From assembly GCF_000003815.2 (NCBI RefSeq), contig NC_049994.1, forward strand, positions 17,236,156 to 17,300,155: DNA of 64,000 nucleotides, given 5' to 3'. Below the pieces are notes generated by a model. It saw nothing but the letters and a program-made list of their open reading frames with translations, searched no databases and had not been told where the DNA came from. The stretch is from Branchiostoma floridae (Eukaryota > Chordata > Leptocardii > Amphioxiformes > Branchiostomatidae). Every line of letters starts with the position of its first letter. Position 1 is the first letter of the stretch. Made by a program: the position numbers and the translations under genes. This document shows, in pieces, positions 26,201-38,988 of this stretch.

Positions 26201-29200
26201 ATGTACAAATTTGTGATTGGCGTATTTGGCTCTAAATACATTAAAGGTAATTAAGCTTTATGCTGTGTCACATCCAGTAAGGTCATTCAACCTATGCACT
26301 TGGCAAAGAAGCCAGATTTTTTCAAGTATGTTGATAGTTTCCTATATACTGGGTACTAAATGTTTTCGCTACTGTGGGAGTGCGAAATTCTGGATCATGT
26401 TAACTCCATTCATCAAATAGCAGGTACTCAAACAACTGGATATGATTTTGGAAGCGGTCAGATAGCATCGACAACCTTTCGTCAGTGACACTGGCATATC
26501 TTATTACCTAGATGTCTAGCCTTCATCGATACAGTGTTCTAGCCAGTGCAGTGTTTTTTTCCGTTCCACGGATTTTGAATTAGGAAATCCTGTTGAGCGC
26601 AGAAGGCGCAATGATCCTGGGAAAATTTTGAAACCTGGATCCTCTGAAATGCTATATCCTGCACTTTGAGGGGCAAGAATTTGCTGGTTCAATTTTAATC
26701 AATGGCATCTGTTTTAATTTCTCAACATGCCAATTTTTGTCCATCATAGAGGACGGCATGGGCAAAATTTTTTGTCTGTCCCCAGCAGCAAAATTCCGTC
26801 AAAGGATGGATGCTGGCTAGAACCTTGCAAATTGACATTAGGCCACATCAATTTAATTTCTTGGTTCACGGATTTTTTCGTAAAAAATTTGGAGCGAGAG
26901 GGCAAAATAAAAATAAAAATTGTAAAATGGTTGGGGTAAAGGTAATGGCTAATCCAAAACATAAAGAAAAAAAGTTTTCAGCTTGAAAAAAGTGCAAAAA
27001 CACTTATTGTACAGTAACAGCACCTGTACCCACACTTGAAGGAGCTTATAATATAAAGGCCAATTTGCTACACCAGAAAGTTGGTGAATGGTTTCATTAA
27101 TGGTGAAAATTTGCTGAGTGGTAATTTTTATTTTTATTTTTTTTTCCAAAAAATTGGAGCGAGCGAATCCGTGAACCAAGAAATTAAATTGGTGTGGCCT
27201 TACCTGCAAACGCGAATCTAACCTGCTTTGGCCATACCTTAGTGATAACCTGGCTCCAGTGAAAAGTTGTAATCTGTCCTAAGAGGCCAACTTCTCCAGA
27301 AAGGCGGAGCCAAGATCCTAATCTCTAAGATTTCCTCAATTGTTCTAAGGGGGGTGCAGGTATTGTTTTTGTGTCATTAGTTGATCCTTATCTAAACGAA
27401 CAGCTGTTTCTACAATGTCCGCTGCTTTCATTGCTGTAAATTGGTAGTTAGAACTTCTGGATTGTTCCCTTTGGCATTGAGGCTGTGGTTTTGTATCTAC
27501 AGCATCTTAAAACTAATTACACTGAAGGAAGGAAGTCTTTCCTAAATGAGTTTTTAAATAAAGTCTCAAGTCTCCATTCTAGGTCTGCAATATTTCTTTC
27601 TTGATACCGGAACAGGTGCATTTACCACTGGAAGTCATCTGTAGCAGACATGATGTACGTGTACGGCTGTACCATTTACATTATAGAAGCTATGGATCAT
27701 ATTGTAATTGTTTCAGTTGTTTCTGCTGCACTGTACAAGTAATAACAGTCAATATGGCAAAAAAAAGGCTACATACGCAGGATAGGTAGACACCAGAAAT
27801 ACCTGCACAGCTCCAATTTTACCTGCACTAACCTGTATATACCCAGTACATGGACCAGTTCAAGTTAGGTACAAGTAGACATCAGAAATACCTGCAGTTC
27901 TCCGATTTTACCTACACAGACCTGTATTATGCAGGTGGTATTTCGAGCCCCATTATCAAAGAAGTTTTGTGCATTGATTGAGAGGATTCTCTGGTATTTG
28001 TTGATATAAAAAAAAAAGTTACCAAGTCTATGGGAAACACATTATAAGAAAGCATACATAAATCAGACTGTACAATTATTTTTTTGAAGCTTAATCATTT
28101 CCAGACCACATGAAGTCATCCAACTCCCAACTCAGACAAGGTCGTTGACACTTGGGTTCGTTGTCCCATTTCTGTCAGTTTTCATAAGACATGGATTTGA
28201 ACTGGGGTCAAGATCACCTGGATATGTCATGATTTGTTTGGATGAGGGCTGTGTCTAGTCTGTTTAACACAAACTCTGCTGTCCGGGGCTGTAACTGGCC
28301 CCTCCATATAGTCTGTGTAACACAAACTCTGCTGTCCGGGGCTGTAACTGGCCCCTCCACATAGTCTGTGTAACACAAACTCTGCTGTCCGGGGCTGTAA
28401 CTGGCCCCTCCACATAGTCTGTGTAACACAAACTCTGCTGTCCGGGGCTGTAACTGGCCCCTCCACATAGTCTGTGTAACACAAACTCTGCTGTCCGGGG
28501 CTGTAACTGACCAGTGGATGTTGGGCGGGCTGCTATAAGCGAGATTTAATCAGGCTAGGCTGTCTCCTGCTTTAGATTTTTTCCGACGCTCTTTAATTGT
28601 TCTGGAGACCATTTTGTACATTTTAGTCGTTATATCTGTTGTTTTTATCTTAGGAACATAGATTTTCAACAGTTTCATGTCATGAAGTTGAGATTTAGAG
28701 ATAGTTGCTATTGGGAACTCAAACTGCTGTGAACACTCCCTACCACAAAGTTAAGTCCCTGCAGTTTTACAGTTACCTTCACGTTCTGTGCTTTTAACCT
28801 TGCTAATAGAAACCCACATTTAATGATGATCCTGCTATTTGATAATATGGGCTATTGTGTTTGTGTTATTGGCTTGTGTAATTGGCAATAACACAAAGAT
28901 AGAGCCATGCCAACTATAGTCCAATACTGTAAATGTACTGGGGAACTACTGTAATGCAGAAAGTTTCGCAGTCACTGAGTGGTTTTGAATTCGTGGTAGC
29001 TGCATCCCGCAAACTTATTTACAGTACTGTACCGTAGTCGCATACTGTATTGTGAATATTCGCGGTGGTTTTAAGTTTGTGGTTCAGCAGCCACCGCAAA
29101 AACCGCGAATATAAAACCACTGCGAAAGTTTCTGCATTTACAGTAGTTCCCCCATGAGAGTTACGCAATATTCACTCCTGTTTCTGACCTAGTAAATACA

Positions 29201-32200
29201 AGCTCACTGTGATTGTTTTGATTAAGGGAGCAATAAAAGTCCCTGCCAACACTTACGAGCACACATGCTACTGAACTAGGGAGTAGAAAACTACCCTAGC
29301 GTTGTCAGTTAGTGATTGTTTTAATAAGCAAGCTATATTCCTATAACGATATCTCGATAACACAGCCTGCCAACTTACGAGCACACATGCTACTGAACTA
29401 GGAAATAGAAAACCATGCTAGCGTTCTCGGTCAGTGATTGTTTTAATAAGCAAGCTATTATCCTATAACGATAACTCGATAACACAGCCCTTGCCAACAC
29501 CAGTGCGGAAGTTTCTTACAAGCACACATGCTACTGAACTAGGGAATAGAAAACCACGCTAACGTCCTTGGTTAGTTTTAATAAGCAAGCTATAATCCTA
29601 TAACGATAACTCGATAACACAGCCCTTGCCAACACTAGTCCATAAAGTTTCTTATGAGCACAAATGCTTCTGAACTAGCGAGCAGAAAACCACACTAGCG
29701 TCCTGGGTTAGTGATTGTTTTAATAAGCAAGCTATAAACCTATAATGATAACTCGATAACACAGCCCTTGCCAACACCAGTGCGGAAGTTTCTCCCCGGA
29801 CATACACATGTGTACATGCTTCTGAAGTAGCAAGTAGAAAACTACCCTAGCGTCCTCGGTTAGTGATTGTTTGAATAAGCAAGCTATTATCCTATAATGA
29901 TAACTCCATAACACAGCGCATGCCAACACTAGCCTGGGCGTACAGGCTTCCAAACTAGCGAGTAGAAAACCACGCTAGCGTTCTCGGTCAGTGATTGTTT
30001 TAATAAGCAAGCTATAAACCTATAATGATAACTCGATAACACAGCCCTTGCCAACACCAGTGCGGAAGTTTCTTACGATCATACGAGCTACTGAACTAGG
30101 GAGTAGAAAACCATGCTAGCGTCCTCGGTTTGTGATTGTTTTAATAAGCAAGCTATAATCCTGTAATGATAACTCGATAACACATCCCTTGCCAACACCA
30201 GTGCGGAAGTTTCTCCCACCCCCTACACAAGTGTACACATGCCAGGGAGCTGCCAAACCCTAATCCCAGGTCTCACTGCTGCAACAAGTGGAGCTCACAG
30301 TCCTGCGTATTTACACTGGGGAGCCTCTGTGCCCCCCGCTGAGGAAGGAATGTAAATCGGCAGCGCCGGTTTTATGGTTGGCGGGGTTGGCATGCCGCTG
30401 GGCAGCGTCTGGGAGGCTTGGCAGGGGTTCAACTTCAAGTGTGGATCAGAGGCAGGTTTGGGTGGGGGTGAAGAGTAGGTCAGATGGATCCGATGGTGGA
30501 ACTAGAGCGCTGGGATTGGAGCAGGGTGTCCTCGCCTGGTTTCCTGGCCCACATTTCTAAATCACTGAAACAGATCCTATGGAGGGACTAGACTAGAACA
30601 CATACTGTCTCCAAGCAGAAGATGGTATCAAAAACTGTCAGAGGAGTGAAGCAGGCCTAGGAGTGTGTTTGGCAAATATACACCTCTTGGCCAATTTGGT
30701 ACTATCTTATGCCATCGTAGGATCTGCTTGGAGTTAAAGAGCACCTGATTTCATGACCCACATTTCTAAAGACTGCAAGCCACTGCTTTTGGAAGAACCG
30801 TCTTAGTTTGTCGGTTCTTGAGTTTGCAAGAAAAACTGTAGCCTGTATACCAGACCCCAGCCTGATCTTCGATCTTCATGTCTACCTTGTCCCCCCAAGG
30901 ACCTGGAGGTCAAGGGACTAGGTAGGTAGGTAGGTAGGTAGCCTGATCTCACAATATTTCTGCGAGACTGGGCTGGGGTCTGGTATCCAGGCTAGGAAAA
31001 CTGTAATGCTGACTGAACTGGAAGACCAACATGAGAACAAAGTCATTGGTACACACAGTCATAAATACTGTATAGTCAGTTGAGTATTCCCCCTTGCTGT
31101 CTGTTTTCATGATGTTATCTTGCCAGAAGAGAAGTTCAAGTTTCAATTCCACAGTTAGCACATGTGCCCAGACCCCATGATGAGAGACCTGAAATAAAAA
31201 CAAGACTTTAAACCATTCATGAATCCGAAAGGTCGAAATGTCAGTGGAAATAAAGCAATGATTGTGTCAAAGGAGTCTCTTTATTCTTCAAACCATTCCA
31301 CAGAATGAGGAAAATCCATAACTTGCTGTACAAAGTTTCAGGGATTAAATGTAGTTGGATTTAAGTGTTCCTCCTGGCTCTCTGTTTCATTGTATCCCTT
31401 CAGGGCTCGAAAGACTTTTTTCCTGCACCAGACAAGTTTTACCTGCACCACTCTGAATTTAGGAGGTATGGATCATACTAAATTTGTTCAGAAACCATTG
31501 CTATTTTTTTCTTATACTACATAGGTGGTAACAGTCAATGCAGCTAATAACAATCCATATACACTTACATTGTAGGACATTTATGTATAAAACCCAGTAC
31601 ATGGACCAGTACAGGTTAGGTGCAGGTAGACACCAGAAATACCTGCACAGCTCCAATTTTGCCTGCACTAACCTGCATATGCAAGTGGTATTTCGAGCCC
31701 TGCCCTTGGTTTTTCGTTTTACTTTGAAATGCCCTAAAACCAAGGAGATGGAGTGTTATGTCCTCAGATAACCTTCTTTAGATCCAGTATGTGAATTAAG
31801 GTCACCCAGTTAAGGTCCTTGAGAACTAGATTGTTCTGGAGGCAACTGGTAGAATCGGCCTTGTGACCTTCCAAACTAAAATTAGAGCTGAGGAGTTTGG
31901 CATATCCTCAAATACTGTACATCAATAGTTTATAGTTCTGGAAAGGTTATCACAATTGTTGGCAAGAAAGTAATGAGTGGTTTTCTTATAATGGCTACAC
32001 AAGAGAAGGCTTCTTGTGTATGTTCTTATACTTACAGTCAAGGCAGCAAACCCAAACCCACATACACTCTATACAAACTCAGTATATGGACCAGTGCAGG
32101 TAGACATCAGAAATACCAGTGCACAGCTCCAATTTTACCTGCACTTACCTGTACATACCTAGTACATGGACCAGTACAGGTTAGGTGCAGGTAGACATTA

Positions 32201-35200
32201 GAAATAACTCCTGTATGTACCCAGAACATGGACCAGTGCAGCTGCACAGCTCTTATTTTACCTGTACTAGCCTGTATATACCCAGTGCACGTTAGGTACA
32301 GATACTGGGATATTAAAAATACCAGCACAGCTCCAATCTAACCCGCACAACCTGCATATGCAGGTAGGACTTTAATCCCAGCATCCCTAAAGAATGTAAA
32401 CAGTTTGTTCAAAGCCATAGTCAGCATGAGGGTTGGCTAGCGGCAGAGCTCTGCGCCCTGCCACAGGTGTCGGCAGGTCTGTGATGTTGTTGAAAGGCTG
32501 GAACTCAAACCAGGTTGTGTCTGTACTGCTGTCTGTGAGCCAGTTGTCCTTGCAAGAGTAGGCCACACCTGGGACAGAAGAAAGCCAGCTTCAGGGTCCT
32601 AGCCAGTACTGTAAATCAGGGCTCTAGCCAGCTCGAAATTTTTTTCCGTCAGCCAATTCCAATCGTCGTGAAAACCGCGAAAATTCATTTTCCCTATGAC
32701 ACTACAAAGTAGTAAATGTTGCCATTGATACCTTGAAAAACGGGTTTTAATGAGATTATCGTATGCGAAAGAGCGCGGACACACATTGTCAACATGCATA
32801 ACAATAGCAAAACAAACAGTGTGTGGCTTTTACGGCCGTGGACGGCGTCCCCAAGCCGCCTGTAACTTCCACCAAGGACTTTTGTCCGTAAAGGTTGACG
32901 GATTGGTTTTAAAATTTTTCCGTCAGATCGCAGCAAATTTCCGTCCATTGACGGAAAAACGGACGCTGGCTAGAGCCCTGCTGTAAATGCATTTAAGTTT
33001 GCGGGGATTTAATTTTGCGGTAGCGAGAAAATGGAGTTTTCGTGGTGGTTTTAAGTTTGCCGTAGCGCCATAGACTGTAGCCACATAACATGGAAATGGA
33101 AAATGTTCGCGGTGGTTTTAAGTTCGCCTTGAAGTGGCCACCGCGAAAACCGCGAACATAAAACTACCGCGAACAATTCTACATATACAGTATTTCATTT
33201 TATCATAATGGGAGAATGGAAAGACAAGTTCATGGTGGAAAAGGTCTTGGTAAAAACTCAAAAAGGACACTTAAATTGATACACCTACTGTAGTCAGACA
33301 GACTCAAGTTTTCCTTCTAACCTACTGTTTTCATCGTCCTGAGCTAAGGTTTATGTTTTGTCAGCCGAACCATCGGGTTAAATAAGGTAAATATATGAAG
33401 CTGAGAGAGCATCGCCCTGTGGGCAACATCGTGGCCGAACATGCAAAATACAGGAAAACATTTACACACAGGCGAGCCTTGGGCAGTGGTCATGCGTGTC
33501 TTAACTCCCCTATAGCTAGTTACACAGGAAAGTACAAGCCAAGTTCTGATGGCATTGGCAAGGGGAAGTCCAATCCCTGGGCATTTGGTGGTGAGAATGA
33601 GAACGGACTGTACCAAGACTGCAAGAGGAATGGGGGGGGGGGGTTAATTGGAAAACACTGTGCCACTTTATCTACCTTAGGCCACACCAATTTAATCTCT
33701 TGGTTCACGGATTCGCTCGCTCCTATTTTTTTGAAAAAATAAAAAAATAAAAATTACCACTCAGCAAATTTTCACCATTAATGAAACCATTCACCAACTT
33801 TCTGGTATAGCAAATTGGCCTTTATATTATAAGCTCCTTAAAGTGCGGGTACAGGTGCTGTTACTGTACAAAAATAGTTTTTCAAGCTGAAAACATTTTT
33901 CTTTATGTTTAGGATTAGCCGTTACCTTTACCCCAACCATTTTACAATTTTTATTTTTATTTCGCCCTCTCGCTCCATATTTTTTATGAAAAAATCCGTG
34001 AACCAAGAAATTAAATTGGTGTGGCCTTATAATGCATTGGAAAAATTAAGAAGGCAATTTCAATCAGTATATTGATACATTGTATAAACCTCTTTACCAA
34101 ACGCTCTTTTGAGTTCGGAGTCCACTTGAAGATGTGACCTTGCTTTTGCTCTTGAAGACTTGTTACTTTACTTGACCTTGGTTTTTGATTGGCTTTAGTT
34201 AGGGGTTGACACAGGACTGGTCATGTAGCGAAACCATTCTAAAGTGGTTTTCAAATCCAATGCTTGAGCTCACAGGTTTTTCAGCAGGGTTCAAAATGCT
34301 ACTTGCGCATCCAAGTAGCGTAGGAAGCGATGGAGGAAATGACTAAAGATGTTTTCCCTGTGTGTTTGCCCGATGTGGTTGTTAGTACTGTAGTATATTT
34401 TGTTTATTACCTCCATGAAAAATGAAGGTATAGTTTTGCATGTTTGTGAGTGTGTCCATATCTGTTGATATATCTCTATATATCAATGATCTCTCTCTTT
34501 ATATATATATATACCTTATCCAATGATATGTACCTATATGCTCCTGTTTTAATTCATCTATTTACTGGTTTGGCTGTTCAGCACACACAGCCAGGGCTGC
34601 CCAACTAAGCTTTGTCTATTACAAAGGGCTTGCCCTGCTGACAGAGACAGAGAAATACAAATTCATAACTTTGTATGAAAACCTCTAAAAACCTCTTCAA
34701 GGAGTTTTGAGGTCTCGGATCTCAGTGTTTTCTTTGTGTTGACTTGGCTATGGCCAAGCAAACAAAAAGTCAAGAAATTAAACCGAGACAAGAAATTAAA
34801 CCAATGTGTCCGTGTGTGTTTCCCCAGGGCTTAGCCTGTGTGCTGCCGTGGACACGACATGTGAGTTCTACGACAACTCAGAGTGTGAGAACCAGGAGAA
34901 CTGTAACAGCACCTCCAGGTTCGTCATGTGTAAGGACGAGCAGCAACAGGAGGAGGGCAAGAGGAGCCACTGTTACGCACTCTGGAAAAACGAGTCCAAC
35001 GTTATAACCCTCGTCAAGAAGGTACGATTACTTTCTTTGTGCATGTAGATTTTTAAAAGCGTTATAACCCTTGGCAAGAGGAGTCACTGTTACGCACTCT
35101 GGAAAAACGAGTCCAACGTTATAACCCTCGTCAAGAAGGTGAGATTACTTTCTTTGTGCATGTAGATTTTTAAAAGCGTTATAACCCTTGGCAAGAGGAG

Positions 35201-38200
35201 TCACTGTTACGCACTCTGGAAAAACGAGTCCAACGTTATAACCCTCGTCAAGAAGGTGAGATTACTTTCTTTGTGCATGTAGATTTTTAAAAGCGTTATA
35301 ACCCTTGGCAAGAGGAGCCACTGTTACACACTTTGGAAAATGAGTCCCCATCGTTATAACCCTCGTCAAGAAGGTGAGATTACTTTCTTTGTGCATGTAG
35401 ATTTTTAAAAGCGTTATAATCCTTGGCAAAAGGAGCCACTGCTATGCTCTCTGGAAAAACGAGTCCAACGTTATAACCCTCGTCAAGAAGGTGAGATTAC
35501 TTTCTTTGTGCATGTAGATTTTTAAAAGCGTTATAATCCTTGGCAAAAGGAGCCACTGCTACGCTCTCTGGAAAAACGAGTCCAACGTTATAACCCTCGT
35601 CAAGAAGGTACGATTACTTTCTTTGTGCATGTAGATTTTTAAAAGCGTTATAACCCTTGGCAAGAGGAGCCACTGTTACGCACTCTGGAAAAACGAGTCC
35701 AACGTTATAACCCTCGTCAAGAAGGTGAGATTACTTTCTTTGTGCATGTAGATTTTTAAAAGCGTTATAACCCTTGGCAAGAGGAGCCACTGTTACACAC
35801 TTTTGAAAATGAGTCCCCAACGTTATAACCCTCGTCAAGAAGGTAAGATTACTTTCTTTGTGTAGATTTTAGATAAGGGCAATCTTTCGTTTAAGTTACT
35901 ACTTATTTCTCTCTTTGTCCATGGAGAGACATTGGGCTATGATGTGTGGTACTAATCTTTTGTTGTAAAATTTAGAGGAAAACAAGTCCAATGTTATAAC
36001 CGTCAAGTAGGCGAGGTTCTCTTTTGTCTTATAGAGATTTTGGGAAAAAATTACTCCAATGTTGTAACTGTCATTAAAAAGGTGAGATTTTTCTGATAAG
36101 ATTTTAGGAAAAAGGATTTTATGAAAAAGTAGTACTGTTATAACCCTCATCAAGGTGAGGGCATTTTTTTAGTCAAACCTATATTAGCGACCACCTTTGC
36201 ATAGCAACCACCTGGCCATTTTGCTTACTTTTTGTCAGTCCCTTGAATTTCTCCCATTGACCTAAGATTTGGGTTGTTACAGGATTGCTGGTTGGATGAC
36301 AATGACTGCTATGACAAGTTTTATAACTTGTGTTGTTACAGGGTTGCTGGTTGGATGACAATGACTGCTATGACAAGTTTTATAACTTGTGTTGTTACAG
36401 GGTTGCTGGTTGGATGACAATGACTGCTATGACAAGTTTTATAACTTGTGTTGTTACAGGGTTGCTGGTTGGATGACAATGACTGCTATGACAAGTTTTA
36501 TAACTTGTGTTGTTACAGGGTTGCTGGTTGGATGACAATGACTGCTATGACAAGTTTTATAACATGTGTTGTTACAGGGTTGCTGGTTGGATGACAATGA
36601 CTGCTATGACAAGTTTTATAACTTGTGTTGTTACAGGGTTGCTGGTTGGATGACAATGACTGTTACGACAGTCAAGAGTGTTACTAAGTTTTCTATCTTG
36701 TGTTGTGACAATGACTGCTATGACAAGTTTTCTATCTTGTGTTGTTACAGGGTTGCTGGTTGGATGACAATGACTGCTATGACAAGTTTTATAACTTGTG
36801 TTGTTACAGGGTTGCTGGTTGGATGACAATGACTGCTATGACAAGTCTTCTATCTTGTGTTGTTACAGGGTTGCTGGTTGGATGACAATGACTGCTATGA
36901 CAAGTTTTATAACTTGTGTTGTTACTGTTAACTGGACTCCGATCCCTCTTATACTAGGGAATAACTCACGCCTTTCCACACAGATGTAGATCACTTTGGT
37001 GACAATGTGTATTCACTCAGATGGTCTCGTACCGGAGTGCCCCCCAAGCCTCAGTCCGCATGCGTCGACTGTTCCATCAGTGAGGGGGGGACTCAACCAT
37101 TCTAAATAAACTAAGTTACAGGGTTGCTGGTTGGATGACAATGACTGCTATGACAAGTTTTATAACTTGTGTTGTTACAGGGTTGCTGGTTGGATGACAA
37201 TGACTGCTATGACAAGTTTTATAACTTGTGTTGTTACAGGGTTGCTGGTTGGATGACAATGACTGCTATGACAAGTCGGAGTGCTATGAACATGATGAGG
37301 CACCAGAGAAGGGAATGTTCTACTGTTGCTGCGAGGGGAACCTCTGTAATCAGCACTTTGACCACCTTCCCATACCACAGCCTGATAGATCAACTGCAGG
37401 TATGTTCAGGGTTCGAAATACACATACTTAACTTGCAATTTGCACATAATTTTTGAGATTTGCATGTAAAATTGTTCTGAACTTGCAATCTTGCATGTTG
37501 AAAATACCTGGCCTATTGGAAAAATACTGAGGAATTAGACCCCCTACTCTTACACAAAAAGACAAATGAATGTGTGTCTTTATCCTTTCTTGTTTTTGCC
37601 AGTAACTTTCTCCGGTAACTTTACTACTGTAGATGTAATCAAAATTCACTGATTCAAGCTAGCGATACTCATCGCCATCGCCGCCTAGTTGTATTTTGCA
37701 TGTAAATTTTTCAAATTGCACGTAAAATTTTTGCCAACTTGCAATTTTGCATGTAGCGAAAAAAAAGTATTTCGATCCCTGTATGTTTGTTTGATGTTGT
37801 TGTTTTATTAAGGCAATAATAATAAAAAAATGAAAAGGAAGGAAAATGTTGTTTTTCCTGTTTCAATCCTGAAAAAAATTAGGGTTGGTAGGAGGGATTA
37901 TTATTTGTTTGCCCAAGCTATAGTGATACAATACAGTTGAACAAAGTGAACTGAAATGCATGAGAGCACTTGTCTTTCAACACCAAACTCTAATTTTGTA
38001 CATAATGGACACATTTCTCCTTCATAAGATAGGACAAGCAGGGTTTTTACTTCAATAGGAAGAAGGCTGAATAAAAATTCCAACTGGAAACTATGTGACT
38101 TGAAGAAAGTAATAACTTATAAGTGGGGCAACCTGAAATGTGGATGGCACAACTTGGCTGTTGACTCAGGCAACCTGACTGAAAAATGTATTTGAACACT

Positions 38201-38957
38201 GAATCCAGCTTATTAGCCAGGAATGAAGCTTAACACCTACAGAAACAGTGTGAGGTAGCCTCAGCTGGGGCAGTATCGTTACCCCTGCAATGCAGAAGCC
38301 TCTCACACACAGCCTGGACTGTTCCTGTGTGGAGCAGAGTTTGGTATAAAAATACAGGCGACATTTGGACTGTATTAGTCTGGTCTGGTCCCAGATGAAA
38401 GTGAGAATGTGGGGTGTTGTTGACTGTGGAGCCAGGGCACGTAAGGCCACGTAAACCTGATTGTGTAGGCTACTGCAGTGGGATTGTAGGTTTGAGGAAA
38501 GAAAGAAAGGAAGGAAGGGAGGAAAGAAAGACTGAATTTGTTGATTCCCAGGCACAGGATGAAAGTGAGAATGTGGGGTGTTGTTGACTGTGGTGCCAGG
38601 GCACGTAAGGCCACGTAAACCTAATCGTGTAGGCTACTGCAGTGGGATTGTAGGTTTGAGGAAAGAAAAAAGGAAGGAAAGAAAGAAAGAAAGAAGTTGT
38701 AGGTTTACAGACTTTAAAAAAGGAGGGAAGGGAGAAAAGAAAGAAAGAGAGAGAGAAAGAAGGAAAAGAAAAAGCACTTGTTGGTTACCAAACTTAGATA
38801 AAATGGAGGGAAAGAAGAAATGAAAGACTAAATTTGTTGGTTCCCAGGCACAGGATAGAATGTGGGGGTTGTTGACTGTGGAGCCAGGGCACGTAAGGCC
38901 ACGTAAACCTGATCGTGTAGGCTCCTGCAGTGGGATTGTAGGTTTCAGGATCTGTGT

Positions 38958-38988
<31 letters not shown>

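Larger units (their letters stand above)
17240..34827 (+). other. acvr2 intron 1 (17.6 kb)
   Basis: No additional gene is recognised on either strand. The intron holds the MITEs and minisatellites listed separately. Long first introns are usual for receptor genes and could carry enhancers, but none can be identified from sequence alone. Confidence 0.7.

Noticed and set aside
28214-28484. Three overlapping - strand frames of 72-85 residues
   Set aside because: All three frames are open because of the 53-bp minisatellite, which is not evidence of coding.
36283-37239. Regular 59-bp direct repeats as a CRISPR-like array
   Set aside because: The units have no variable spacers, and 36 bp of each is exon 3 coding sequence with its splice acceptor. 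It is a boundary minisatellite in a eukaryotic intron.
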